9,449 nt of DNA from Zetaproteobacteria bacterium (GTDB taxonomy: Bacteria > Pseudomonadota > Zetaproteobacteria > Mariprofundales > Mariprofundaceae). Positions 1-6,035 of the stretch are shown piece by piece. The position numbers and the translations under genes were made by a program. How positions within the stretch are numbered: position 1 is the first letter of the stretch; each line of letters opens with the position of its first letter. Under the pieces are notes generated by a model. It made no database searches, was not told where the DNA came from, and was given only the letters and a program-made list of their open reading frames with translations. The stretch lies in contig JAJRVH010000175.1 of the NCBI GenBank assembly GCA_021545625.1, positions 1 to 9,449 of the forward strand, read 5' to 3'.

Positions 1-1
1 C

Positions 2-484
2 TCGCTGAAACTGTCGACGGTCCGTGATCTTGGCTTCGGGCATCCCTATGTGTCAGTGTCCGGGCAGCAGGCTGATTATCTGGCCGACCATCTGGTGCAT
101 TATCTGAACCAGTCCGTGCAAACCCGTGCCGATATCATTCTGCATGGCGATCTGGCCATCATGATCGAGGCCATGCCCGACTGCGACGAGGAGCGTTGGT
201 TCGAAGCCGTCCGGTGTCTGGCCGCCATCCCCGACGCGGCGCTGACGCACGAACATCCGGCCGACCTGCTGGTCCGCTTCGAGTCGCTGGGGAGCAGGCA
301 GGCAGGCCTTGATCACTACGCCTACCGCTGCGGCTGCAGCGAGAAGCAGATGCGACAGCTACTCGCATCGATTCCGGCCGATGAACTCGGACCGCTCATC
401 GACGAACGGAGCAAGGTGCGCATTTCCTGCCAGTATTGCGACAGATATTATGAAATCGATGCGCCGCTCGATGCCGCCGACTGA
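2..484 (+). CDS. hslO: Hsp33 redox-regulated chaperone, C-terminal part (5' end outside window)
   Basis: Hsp33 is a cytoplasmic holdase. Oxidative stress releases zinc from its C-terminal cysteine centre and switches the chaperone on. The reading frame is open from base 2 with no stop before 482-484, so the gene starts upstream of the window; the GTG at 50 is internal, not a real start. About 160 residues are visible. The diagnostic zinc-switch cysteines are all present: a C-x-C pair (codons 329-331 and 335-337, in the context CGCS) and, about 30 residues later, a C-x-x-C pair (codons 428-430 and 437-439, CQYC). This is the Hsp33 arrangement. The short acidic tail (DAPLDAAD) follows shortly after the last cysteine. 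The end overlaps the start of the next gene, suggesting co-transcription. Identification is firm from the cysteine pattern; the folded N-terminal domain cannot be fully judged because it is cut. Confidence 0.9.
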   Translation, partial: SLKLSTVRDLGFGHPYVSVSGQQADYLADHLVHYLNQSVQTRADIILHGDLAIMIEAMPDCDEERWFEAVRCLAAIPDAALTHEHPADLLVRFESLGSRQAGLDHYAYRCGCSEKQMRQLLASIPADELGPLIDERSKVRISCQYCDRYYEIDAPLDAAD

Positions 485-1160
485 TTATACGGTTATCCGC
501 CGCCCCGGACGCAAAACCCTGTGCATCAGAATCGCGCCGGATAACCGGGTCGAGGTGCTGGCGCCAAGCTTTCTGAACGCAAGACAAATCGCCGACTTCG
601 TGGCCGAAAAACAGGCCTGGATTGCCGCCAAACAGCATTATAACCGCCATGTACGCCGCCCCTACCGCCCCAGCTCATGCGAAAACGGCGAGACATTCCG
701 CATTCTGGGATGCATCCACCGGCTGCATCTGGTCAGCGGCGGGGATGAACCGGCCATCCGCCGCGCCGGGGAACGGCTGGAGGTCCGGCTGCCTGATGTT
801 CATGACGCAACGAAGGGCCTGCAACTGATCGAGGACTGGTACCGGACATTCGCCCTCGGTTATCTGACGGAGCTGTGCGGCCGACTGGCCGGACGCATCG
901 GCGTCATCCCCGCGTCCATCGGGATCAAATCCTATCGCTCGCGCTGGGGAAGCTGTCACGCCGACGGACGCATCTACTTCAACTGGCGCATCATCATGGC
1001 ACCGGCGCATGTCGTTCGCTATGTCGCCGTTCACGAGCTGTGCCACCTGCTGCATGCCAATCATTCGAAGGCCTTCTGGCGGAGCGTGGCCGACCATGAA
1101 CCGGACTATCGCGAAGCGATCGAATGGCTGAAAATCAACGGACTGACCCTGGCGCTCTAG
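471..1160 (+). CDS. YgjP/DUF45-family HExxH metal-dependent hydrolase
   Basis: Predicted 229-residue cytoplasmic protein of the YgjP-like metallopeptidase family (COG1451). That family is related by motif to zinc peptidases, and some members have been annotated as UTP pyrophosphatase; the substrate here cannot be read from the sequence. The zinc motif HELCH is at residues 188-192, with a likely third ligand His198 in the NHSKAFW stretch. The family signature RSRWGSC is at residues 156-162. The N-terminal part (RRPGRKTLCIRI, VLAPS) matches the beta-rich start of the family. I chose the ATG at 471, which overlaps the 3' end of hslO by 14 nt. In-frame ATGs at 450 and 459 are alternatives, and none has a clear Shine-Dalgarno sequence, so translation may be coupled to hslO. 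An open frame continues upstream to 309 inside hslO, but I take that as an artefact. The stop is TAG at 1158-1160, 7 bp from the convergent neighbour. Confidence 0.85.
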   Translation: MPPTDYTVIRRPGRKTLCIRIAPDNRVEVLAPSFLNARQIADFVAEKQAWIAAKQHYNRHVRRPYRPSSCENGETFRILGCIHRLHLVSGGDEPAIRRAGERLEVRLPDVHDATKGLQLIEDWYRTFALGYLTELCGRLAGRIGVIPASIGIKSYRSRWGSCHADGRIYFNWRIIMAPAHVVRYVAVHELCHLLHANHSKAFWRSVADHEPDYREAIEWLKINGLTLAL

Positions 1161-1167
1161 GGCCTGT

Positions 1168-2745
1168 TCAGATGGTCAGCGGCACCGACGACGGGGAGGA
1201 ACCCGCCTCCATATCATCGAGCTCGATCCGGCAATAACTGAAATTGGGCCCCGCGCTGATCACGAGCGTCACATGACAAAGCAGGTCGTCCTCCTCGAAA
1301 CGATAACGCAGCCGGTCCGCTGCCTGCAATCCGGACAGCGGCACCAGCACCTCTTTCGGATAGGATGGATGATAAAGAAACGGCATCGAGGTCGGAAAAC
1401 GAAGCGCCGGGGACTGCAGCACCGAGCCCTGCGTCGGCTTCAGCTCGCGCCCCAGAAACTTGATGCCCATCTGCTGCACGCCGGGTTTCTCCTCCCGGAA
1501 CCATTTGACGAAACCGACATTCACGCCCAGCCGCTGATCAACCCAGCGCAGGCCGATCAGCTGGCCAACCACCACATCCGGAAGCTGCTCGATCATGCCT
1601 TCGATCTGCATGCCGGAAGCGGACACATCGCGCACGGCCCAGGCTGCACGCCGCTCGGCCGGATTGAGCATATCGCCGGACAGGCACAGGCCCGAATCCG
1701 TGAAGGTCGAAAAGGCATGCTGAATGTCCGGATCGATCAGGACCCGAACGCCGCGGACAAGCTCTCGCTTATGCTTGCGCTGAATGGTCTGCAATGCCTT
1801 CGGAATATATACCGCCCCGTGCATGATCTCGCGAAAACGCTGCGGGCTCATGACCGCAGCCCGCTCCTCCTCTGACAAGTCCGCCGCCGCCCTTGCCGTC
1901 TTGATATCATGCTTGATGGCCTCGAGAAAATTACCCAGCGGCATCAGGATGATATCCCGCTCGGCCCTGTCGGGCAGCTTCATCAGCTTGTAAGGCACAT
2001 GATGCGGTTCGTGCGTCGCGGTAATCAGATAGAGATCCAGCGCGTCGGGAAGCGCCTCGCCGCCTGCATACAGAACAGGAACGACCCGTTCGCAAAAATG
2101 CTGCAGTTCGCCGCGGATCAGAACCTGCTCTTCGTCGGTATGGGCATGCATATCCATGCAGCGAAGAAGTTCATGCGCGACAATCGCGCGGCGCAGGCGC
2201 GCCACGTCGTGGGTCGCCTGCCGGGCTTCCGTCTGGGCGACAAGCAGGCCGAGACGCATCAGATCCAGGCTCTGGCGCAATGCGATCACATGCTGCATAT
2301 GATGATTGCGCAGGGTTTCGAAAAGCAGCACCTCGGCCAGTTCCAGGGCCTTGGCGACCAGACGCACGAATATCGGCCAGTATTCGGGATGCTTGCGTGC
2401 ATGCTTCTGCACCAGCTGAATGCCGATCTTGTAGGCGTTCAGCACCTGGGCCGTCAGTTCAACGTCGAACAGATCGGTGTGCTGCTCGAATGCCTCCAGC
2501 ACCTTCAGCCGGAATGACAGCGGAAACAGGGGATTGGCATTCAGACGCCCGAGATAGCGCTTGATATCGCGGCGCAATTCCTCCCGCAAACGCTTGTTCG
2601 GATGCCGCACATAGGCGGCCAGCTGATTCTCCAGCGCCTCGAACGGAAGCCTGATGCTGTTCGTCAGCAGCTCGAGCTTGCCCAGCTCCATCTTCTGGGG
2701 AAGCAGTCGCATATCCTCTTCCAGCTCCAGCGAGAGCTCAGCCAC
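1168..2745 (-). CDS. PilZ-like domain protein with a long helical N-terminal region
   Basis: A 525-residue protein with no signal peptide or membrane segment, so probably cytoplasmic. Residues 1 to about 330 are charged and mostly helical by composition. Residues about 365-432 look like a PilZ domain: DVSASG at 373-378 fits the (D/N)xSxxG motif, followed by beta-like strands (VVGQLIGLRW, GVNVGFVKW, QMGIKFLG). PilZ domains usually bind cyclic di-GMP, helped by an upstream RxxxR motif. A candidate (RELVR, 327-331) is present but lies about 42 residues before the DxSxxG motif, farther than usual, so ligand binding is uncertain. Residues about 445-525 form a further beta-rich segment of unknown role. 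I chose the GTG start at 2745 because a GGGAGG Shine-Dalgarno lies 10 nt upstream; an ATG at codon 12 is the alternative. A promoter lies in the 49-nt gap after rsmB. The gene is convergent with the metallohydrolase. Function is inferred only at the domain level. Confidence 0.75.
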   Translation of the reverse strand: MAELSLELEEDMRLLPQKMELGKLELLTNSIRLPFEALENQLAAYVRHPNKRLREELRRDIKRYLGRLNANPLFPLSFRLKVLEAFEQHTDLFDVELTAQVLNAYKIGIQLVQKHARKHPEYWPIFVRLVAKALELAEVLLFETLRNHHMQHVIALRQSLDLMRLGLLVAQTEARQATHDVARLRRAIVAHELLRCMDMHAHTDEEQVLIRGELQHFCERVVPVLYAGGEALPDALDLYLITATHEPHHVPYKLMKLPDRAERDIILMPLGNFLEAIKHDIKTARAAADLSEEERAAVMSPQRFREIMHGAVYIPKALQTIQRKHKRELVRGVRVLIDPDIQHAFSTFTDSGLCLSGDMLNPAERRAAWAVRDVSASGMQIEGMIEQLPDVVVGQLIGLRWVDQRLGVNVGFVKWFREEKPGVQQMGIKFLGRELKPTQGSVLQSPALRFPTSMPFLYHPSYPKEVLVPLSGLQAADRLRYRFEEDDLLCHVTLVISAGPNFSYCRIELDDMEAGSSPSSVPLTI

Positions 2746-2755
2746 GTTGTTTTTT

Positions 2756-2761
2756 CCTCCC
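2756..2761 (-). promoter_or_regulatory. Ribosome binding site of the PilZ-like gene
   Basis: GGGAGG on the - strand, followed by an A-rich 10-nt spacer and the GTG at 2745. It is a strong Shine-Dalgarno match at a slightly long spacing. It is the reason for preferring the GTG start over the ATG eleven codons further in, which has no comparable upstream sequence. Confidence 0.6.
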
Positions 2762-2781
2762 TGATCGCCGATATCGATGCG

Positions 2782-2810
2782 ATTATAGCAGTTTTCAGCA
2801 GCCTTGCCGA
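2782..2810 (-). promoter_or_regulatory. Sigma70-type promoter with extended -10, for the PilZ-like gene
   Basis: Read on the - strand, a perfect TATAAT (2787-2782) is preceded by TGC (2790-2788), giving the full extended -10 pattern TGnTATAAT. A 17-nt spacer separates it from TCGGCA (2810-2805), a 4-of-6 match to the -35 consensus that lies inside the last codons of rsmB. Transcription would start near 2775, leaving a leader of about 30 nt before the GTG at 2745. It is the only promoter-like element I could support in the - strand gene run. Seen in sequence; activity is inferred. Confidence 0.6.
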
Positions 2811-4024
2811 AGATCGCTCCTGGCCAGCAGGGCGTGGAAAAAACCGTCGTTGGCTCCGGACGGGAACAGGCGTTGCCGCGTCAGCAGCCGGATGCCCTCC
2901 TTCTCCGCCAGCGATGCCGCCACGCCCTCCGTCTCTTCCGGATGAATCGAACAGACCGCATACAGCAGCGGGCTGCCCGGCTTCAGCACCCGCAGCGCCT
3001 CCCCGGCCAGGAGGCGCTGCCTCTCCGCCAGCCTCGCGACTGTCGCCGCATCATGGGCGAATTTCGCATCCGGATGCCGGCGCAGCACGCCCGATGCCGA
3101 ACAGGGCGCATCGAGCAAAAGCGCATCGGCCACGCCATCGGCAAACGGCAGGCAGCCGGCATCGGCCCGGATTACCGACACATTCTCCAGCGCCAGCCTG
3201 GCCAGATTGTCGCGCAGGCGCGGAATGCGCCGGGCATTGAGTTCAACCGCCACCACATGCGAGTCGGGAAAGCGATGCGCCAGCAAGGCCGTCTTGCCGC
3301 CGGGCGCGGCACATATATCCAGAATCAACGATCCGGGCGGCAGTTCGGGCATGGCCATGACCGCGTGCTGGGCCGCCTGATCCATGACAAGAAATGCCCC
3401 CTGACTGTAGCCGGGCAAATCGCTGACATCACACCCGTCGGGCAACAGCACTGCGCAGGGCGACAACTCGCCGGCCTGCGCCCTGATCCCTGCCGCCTGC
3501 GCCTGCTCCATCCACGCCCGGCGCGAGCCGAGCACGGCGATACACAGGGGCGGCGGCCGTCTGATCGCGACGGCGATCGCGGCAGTCTGCTCCGCGCCGA
3601 AGGCGTCGCGCCAGTGGCCGTACATCCATTTGGGCAACTCCGCCAGCTGGTAAGGCCGGTATTTCAGCGGCGGGACACTATCCGCCACCCTGCGCAGCAC
3701 CGCGTTGACATAACCGGCTGAACGGGGATGAACATGTTTGAGCGCCGCCACCGTTTCGGCCACTGCGGCATGGGCAGGCACCCGCATATGCCGGATCTGG
3801 TATGTGCCGAGCTGCAGGGCCAGCTGCGCCCATGCATCCGGCTTGGCGCGGCAGAAGCGCGAAAAATCCGCTTCCAGCGTAAACCAGCGCCTGAGCACGC
3901 CGTATACCATCTCGTGCACGAGCGGCCTCTGCCCGGGCGGCACGTCTTCCAGCGCAACCCCCGGCTTCACCCCTTCGTGCAGGATGCGGTGCAGCGCGGC
4001 CAGCGCCCGTTCGCGCCCGGTCAT
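2795..4024 (-). CDS. rsmB: 16S rRNA (cytosine-967-C5)-methyltransferase RsmB
   Basis: RsmB (Sun/Fmu) transfers a methyl group from S-adenosylmethionine to C5 of cytosine 967 (E. coli numbering) in 16S rRNA. This 409-residue protein has the family layout. An N-terminal NusB-like helical RNA-binding domain (about residues 4-120) is followed by a Rossmann methyltransferase domain. The SAM-binding motif DICAAPGGKT is at 236-245. The two working cysteines are Cys308 in DAPCSASG (product release, by family analogy) and Cys358 in YAVCSIHPEE (nucleophile). The acidic LLLDAP stretch precedes Cys308, as expected. The length is close to the roughly 430 residues of E. coli. I chose the ATG at 4024, 13 nt after the fmt stop. 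The frame stays open to 4126, but that extension would overlap fmt by about 90 nt and does not look like RsmB. No good Shine-Dalgarno is visible. The order def-fmt-rsmB is the classical one. Confidence 0.95.
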   Translation of the reverse strand: MTGRERALAALHRILHEGVKPGVALEDVPPGQRPLVHEMVYGVLRRWFTLEADFSRFCRAKPDAWAQLALQLGTYQIRHMRVPAHAAVAETVAALKHVHPRSAGYVNAVLRRVADSVPPLKYRPYQLAELPKWMYGHWRDAFGAEQTAAIAVAIRRPPPLCIAVLGSRRAWMEQAQAAGIRAQAGELSPCAVLLPDGCDVSDLPGYSQGAFLVMDQAAQHAVMAMPELPPGSLILDICAAPGGKTALLAHRFPDSHVVAVELNARRIPRLRDNLARLALENVSVIRADAGCLPFADGVADALLLDAPCSASGVLRRHPDAKFAHDAATVARLAERQRLLAGEALRVLKPGSPLLYAVCSIHPEETEGVAASLAEKEGIRLLTRQRLFPSGANDGFFHALLARSDLRQGC

Positions 4025-4037
4025 GAAAGGTGCTGCT

Positions 4038-4988
4038 TCAGCCCAGGCAATCGCCGCGGGCCAGCGAAGCTCCGCGCAGAAAGTCTTCGGCCGCCATGGC
4101 CTTCCTGCCTTCCGGCTGCACCTCACTCAGCCGGTACAGCACACCGTCGCCGCAGGCGATATCCAGCCCCCGATCCAGCGAAACGATGCTGCCCGCCCCG
4201 GCATCGCTGCGGTCGGAGAGAACCTGGCCGGCGATCACCTTCAGCCAGCGGTTATCATAACGCGTGCGCGCTCCCGGTCGCGGCGAAAAACAGCGCACCA
4301 GCCGGTCGACGGAAGCAGCCGGCTGATGCCAGTCGATGATGCGTTCCTCATTGCGGATTTTTTTCGCATAGGTCACGCCTTCGTCCGCTTGCGGCTCGGG
4401 CGCAAGCTCTCCGGAAACGATCGCAGGCAGCGTTTCAAGCAGCAATTCCGCGCCCAGTGTCGATAATGACGCCCACAAATCCCGGCCGCGCGTGCTGTCG
4501 GTGATTGCCATCTCGCGGCTGGCATAGACAGGCCCGGTATCCAGCCCTTCCTCCATCTTCATGATGCAAACACCGGTTTTGTCATCGCCCGCCAGCAGGG
4601 CCCGTTCGATCGGAGCCGCTCCCCGCCAGCGGGGCAACAGCGAGGCATGCACGTTGAGCGGCGCGATGCGCGGCGCATCCAGCCATGCCTTCGGCAGAAT
4701 CATGCCGAAGGCCACGACCACCAGCACATCCGGACGCTTGTCCTGCAGCCACGCCAGCGCCGTCCGCTCAAGTTCGCCGTCCTTAAGCAGGCGCTCTGGC
4801 GTGATCACATCGATACCGGCATCAACCGCCGCCTGTCTGACCGGCGATGGCGTCAGCCGCATGCCCCGGCCGGCCCTGCGATCGGGCTGGGAAACAACCC
4901 CGACGACATCGAAGGCATCCGCATCCAGCAACGCCTGCAGACAGGGCACGGAAAACGCCGGCGTGCCGGCAAACACCACGCGCGTCAT
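4038..4988 (-). CDS. fmt: Methionyl-tRNA formyltransferase
   Basis: Fmt transfers the formyl group of 10-formyltetrahydrofolate to Met-tRNA(fMet), the initiator tRNA of bacterial translation. This 316-residue protein is full length for the family. The N-terminal Rossmann-like catalytic domain begins MTRVVFAGTPAFSVPCL. The lysine/arginine-rich loop QPDRRAGRGMRLTPSPVR (34-51) is the segment that contacts the tRNA acceptor stem in the family. The catalytic signature NVHASLLPRWRGAAPI spans 112-127, with Asn112 and His114 as active-site residues and Asp150 in the EEGLDTGPV motif as the third. The C-terminal OB-fold domain starts near residue 209 (YAKKIRNEERIIDW). Start ATG and the def stop share ATGA (4988-4985), a 4-nt overlap that implies translational coupling. 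There is no strong Shine-Dalgarno of its own. Confidence 0.97.
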   Translation of the reverse strand: MTRVVFAGTPAFSVPCLQALLDADAFDVVGVVSQPDRRAGRGMRLTPSPVRQAAVDAGIDVITPERLLKDGELERTALAWLQDKRPDVLVVVAFGMILPKAWLDAPRIAPLNVHASLLPRWRGAAPIERALLAGDDKTGVCIMKMEEGLDTGPVYASREMAITDSTRGRDLWASLSTLGAELLLETLPAIVSGELAPEPQADEGVTYAKKIRNEERIIDWHQPAASVDRLVRCFSPRPGARTRYDNRWLKVIAGQVLSDRSDAGAGSIVSLDRGLDIACGDGVLYRLSEVQPEGRKAMAAEDFLRGASLARGDCLG

Positions 4989-5524
4989 TTGTAGCGCTTC
5001 TTCAGCTTCTTGGTGATCATCCTGCGCTTGAGCGGGCTCAGGTAATCAATGAACAGCCTGCCATCGAGATGATCGAACTCGTGCTGCAGCGCCACGGCCT
5101 GAAAGCCCTCGAAGTCCGCCTCGTGCCTGGCCCCTTCCATATCGTACCAGCGCAGCCGTATCGCGGCCGGGCGCTCGACATCGGCGTAGAATTCCGGCAC
5201 GGACAGACAGCCTTCCTCCCAGACCGCTGTTTCCTCACTGCGCCACAGAATCTCCGGGTTGATCCAGACCTTCAGATCGCGTACGCCCCCTTCCTCGTCC
5301 GCATGGTGACGTACCTCCGCATCTCGCCAGACGGTATCAGTCACGGCAATGCGCAGCGCCACCCCGACCTGCGGCGCGGCAAGACCCACGCCCGGCGCGT
5401 CGTACATCGTATCGGCCATGTCCGCGATCAGCGTTCTGACCTCTTCGGAAAGCGGAAACCCGACCGGCTGCCCCACCTCGCGCAGGCGTTCATCGGGATG
5501 AATCAGGATCTCGCGTACGGCCAT
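4985..5524 (-). CDS. def: Peptide deformylase
   Basis: Peptide deformylase is a metalloenzyme (usually Fe2+) that removes the formyl group from the N-terminus of new proteins, before methionine aminopeptidase acts. The 179-residue product has all three family motifs: GVGLAAPQVG (45-54), EGCLS (104-108, with the metal ligand Cys106) and HEFDH (148-152, with ligands His148 and His152 and catalytic Glu149). It ends in a lysine-rich tail (RRMITKKLKKRYK), typical of proteobacterial forms. An insert of about 17 charged residues near 66-82 (WRDAEVRHHADEEGG) follows the AVTD strand. It is not unusual for the family. I chose the ATG at 5524, 2 nt after the tautomerase stop, because MAVREILIHPDERL is the standard beginning. 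The frame stays open to 5632, but that part is the neighbour in another frame. A G-rich stretch lies about 12 nt upstream. Confidence 0.96.
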   Translation of the reverse strand: MAVREILIHPDERLREVGQPVGFPLSEEVRTLIADMADTMYDAPGVGLAAPQVGVALRIAVTDTVWRDAEVRHHADEEGGVRDLKVWINPEILWRSEETAVWEEGCLSVPEFYADVERPAAIRLRWYDMEGARHEADFEGFQAVALQHEFDHLDGRLFIDYLSPLKRRMITKKLKKRYK

Positions 5525-5526
5525 GC

Positions 5527-5865
5527 TCAGAAGGTTCCCCCGTCCCAGCCCCACATATGCCGCTCGGGGCCGGAAAACTCGATATATACGCGCCCGGGAG
5601 CGATGCCCAGCCCCTCCTCGAGCATACGGCACAGCGTCGCCGACAACTCGGCCGTGGCATGGCCCGGCATGCCCAGGCTCTTCAGCTCGATATAGGCCAG
5701 CGGCTCCTCGGAACCCGCGAACATCATCGGATGGCCATGGCTGAGATTGATCATGACATAGGCCTCCGGCTTGCCGAGCGCCTCGGCCGCCGTCGACGAA
5801 CAGCGTTTCAGAAAGGACGACTCATCCTCGACAACGACATTGGTATGAATATGCATATAAGGCAT
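5527..5865 (-). CDS. MIF-like tautomerase (phenylpyruvate/dopachrome tautomerase family)
   Basis: A 112-residue member of the macrophage migration inhibitory factor branch of the tautomerase superfamily. These are trimeric enzymes that use an N-terminal proline as general base for keto-enol conversion. The protein begins MPYMHIHTN, so Pro is exposed once Met is removed. The family Lys follows in GKP (residue 32), and conserved stretches are MMFAGSEEPLAYIELKSLG (48-66), GRVYIEF (91-97) and the C-terminal WGWDGGTF (105-112), equivalent to GWNNSTF of human MIF. Compared with human MIF, the Asn two residues after the active-site Tyr is Glu here, and the CxxC of vertebrate MIF is absent (PLAYI). 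Tautomerase activity is therefore plausible and thiol oxidoreductase activity is not. The true substrate is unknown. It has an excellent Shine-Dalgarno and overlaps the upstream small gene by one nucleotide (TGATG). A role linked to the neighbouring Rnf genes would be guesswork. Confidence 0.88.
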   Translation of the reverse strand: MPYMHIHTNVVVEDESSFLKRCSSTAAEALGKPEAYVMINLSHGHPMMFAGSEEPLAYIELKSLGMPGHATAELSATLCRMLEEGLGIAPGRVYIEFSGPERHMWGWDGGTF

Positions 5866-6035
5866 CAGTCCTCCTCCCCGCTCTTTTCAGTCGCGGCCCG
5901 GGCGGCAAGATTGCGCCGGGCCTGCTCCTCGCGTTCGCGATTCTTTTCGATGCGCATGCGCTTGGTCGCATAGAACGAGGCCCACCACAAAAATGCCGCC
6001 ACGCCCAGTATCGTGATCCAGAATATCGTGCCCAT
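5865..6035 (-). CDS. Small single-span membrane protein, 56 residues, unrecognised
   Basis: A short gene encoding 56 residues between rnfE and the tautomerase. It starts ATG at 6035, sharing one base with the rnfE stop (TGATG), and its TGA likewise shares one base with the ATG of the tautomerase. A GGAG lies 8 nt upstream of the start, inside the end of rnfE. The protein has one hydrophobic segment at about residues 3-23 (IFWITILGVAAFLWWASFY), then a basic stretch (ATKRMRIEKNR) and a highly charged Arg/Glu/Ala-rich tail predicted to be helical, ending GEED. By the positive-inside rule the tail should face the cytoplasm, with the N-terminus outside. I do not recognise a family. Tight coupling on both sides makes it very likely a real gene. 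An accessory or assembly role for the Rnf complex is possible from position only. Confidence 0.72.
   Translation of the reverse strand: MGTIFWITILGVAAFLWWASFYATKRMRIEKNREREEQARRNLAARAATEKSGEED
5869..5879 (-). promoter_or_regulatory. Strong ribosome binding site of the tautomerase gene
   Basis: The - strand reads GGGGAGGAGGA, then CTG, then the ATG at 5865. The same bases encode the last residues (G-E-E-D) of the upstream small protein, so coding sequence and ribosome binding site coincide. It is among the strongest Shine-Dalgarno sequences in the window, suggesting that the tautomerase is translated well independently of coupling. Confidence 0.7.

Noticed and set aside
309..470. Upstream extension of the metallohydrolase frame
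   Set aside because: It lies within hslO in another frame and gives Ala/Arg/Ser-rich sequence unlike the family N-terminus, which begins near MPPTDYTVIRRPGRKT.
2804..3721. A 305-codon open frame on the + strand, opposite rsmB
   Set aside because: Low-complexity Arg/Gln/His composition and complete overlap with the well-supported rsmB gene mark it as a shadow.
4025..4126. Upstream extension of the rsmB frame to 4126
   Set aside because: It overlaps the 3' end of fmt and its residues do not resemble RsmB; the ATG at 4024 gives the standard NusB-like start.
5525..5632. Upstream extension of the def frame to 5632
   Set aside because: It reads through the tautomerase in another frame and is Arg-rich; deformylases begin at the MAVREIL sequence.
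5869..6035. The small 56-codon gene as a random open frame
   Set aside because: I considered dismissing it because of size, but kept it as a gene. It is precisely coupled at both ends, has a Shine-Dalgarno, has a well-formed transmembrane segment, and otherwise would leave the only large gap in the operon.
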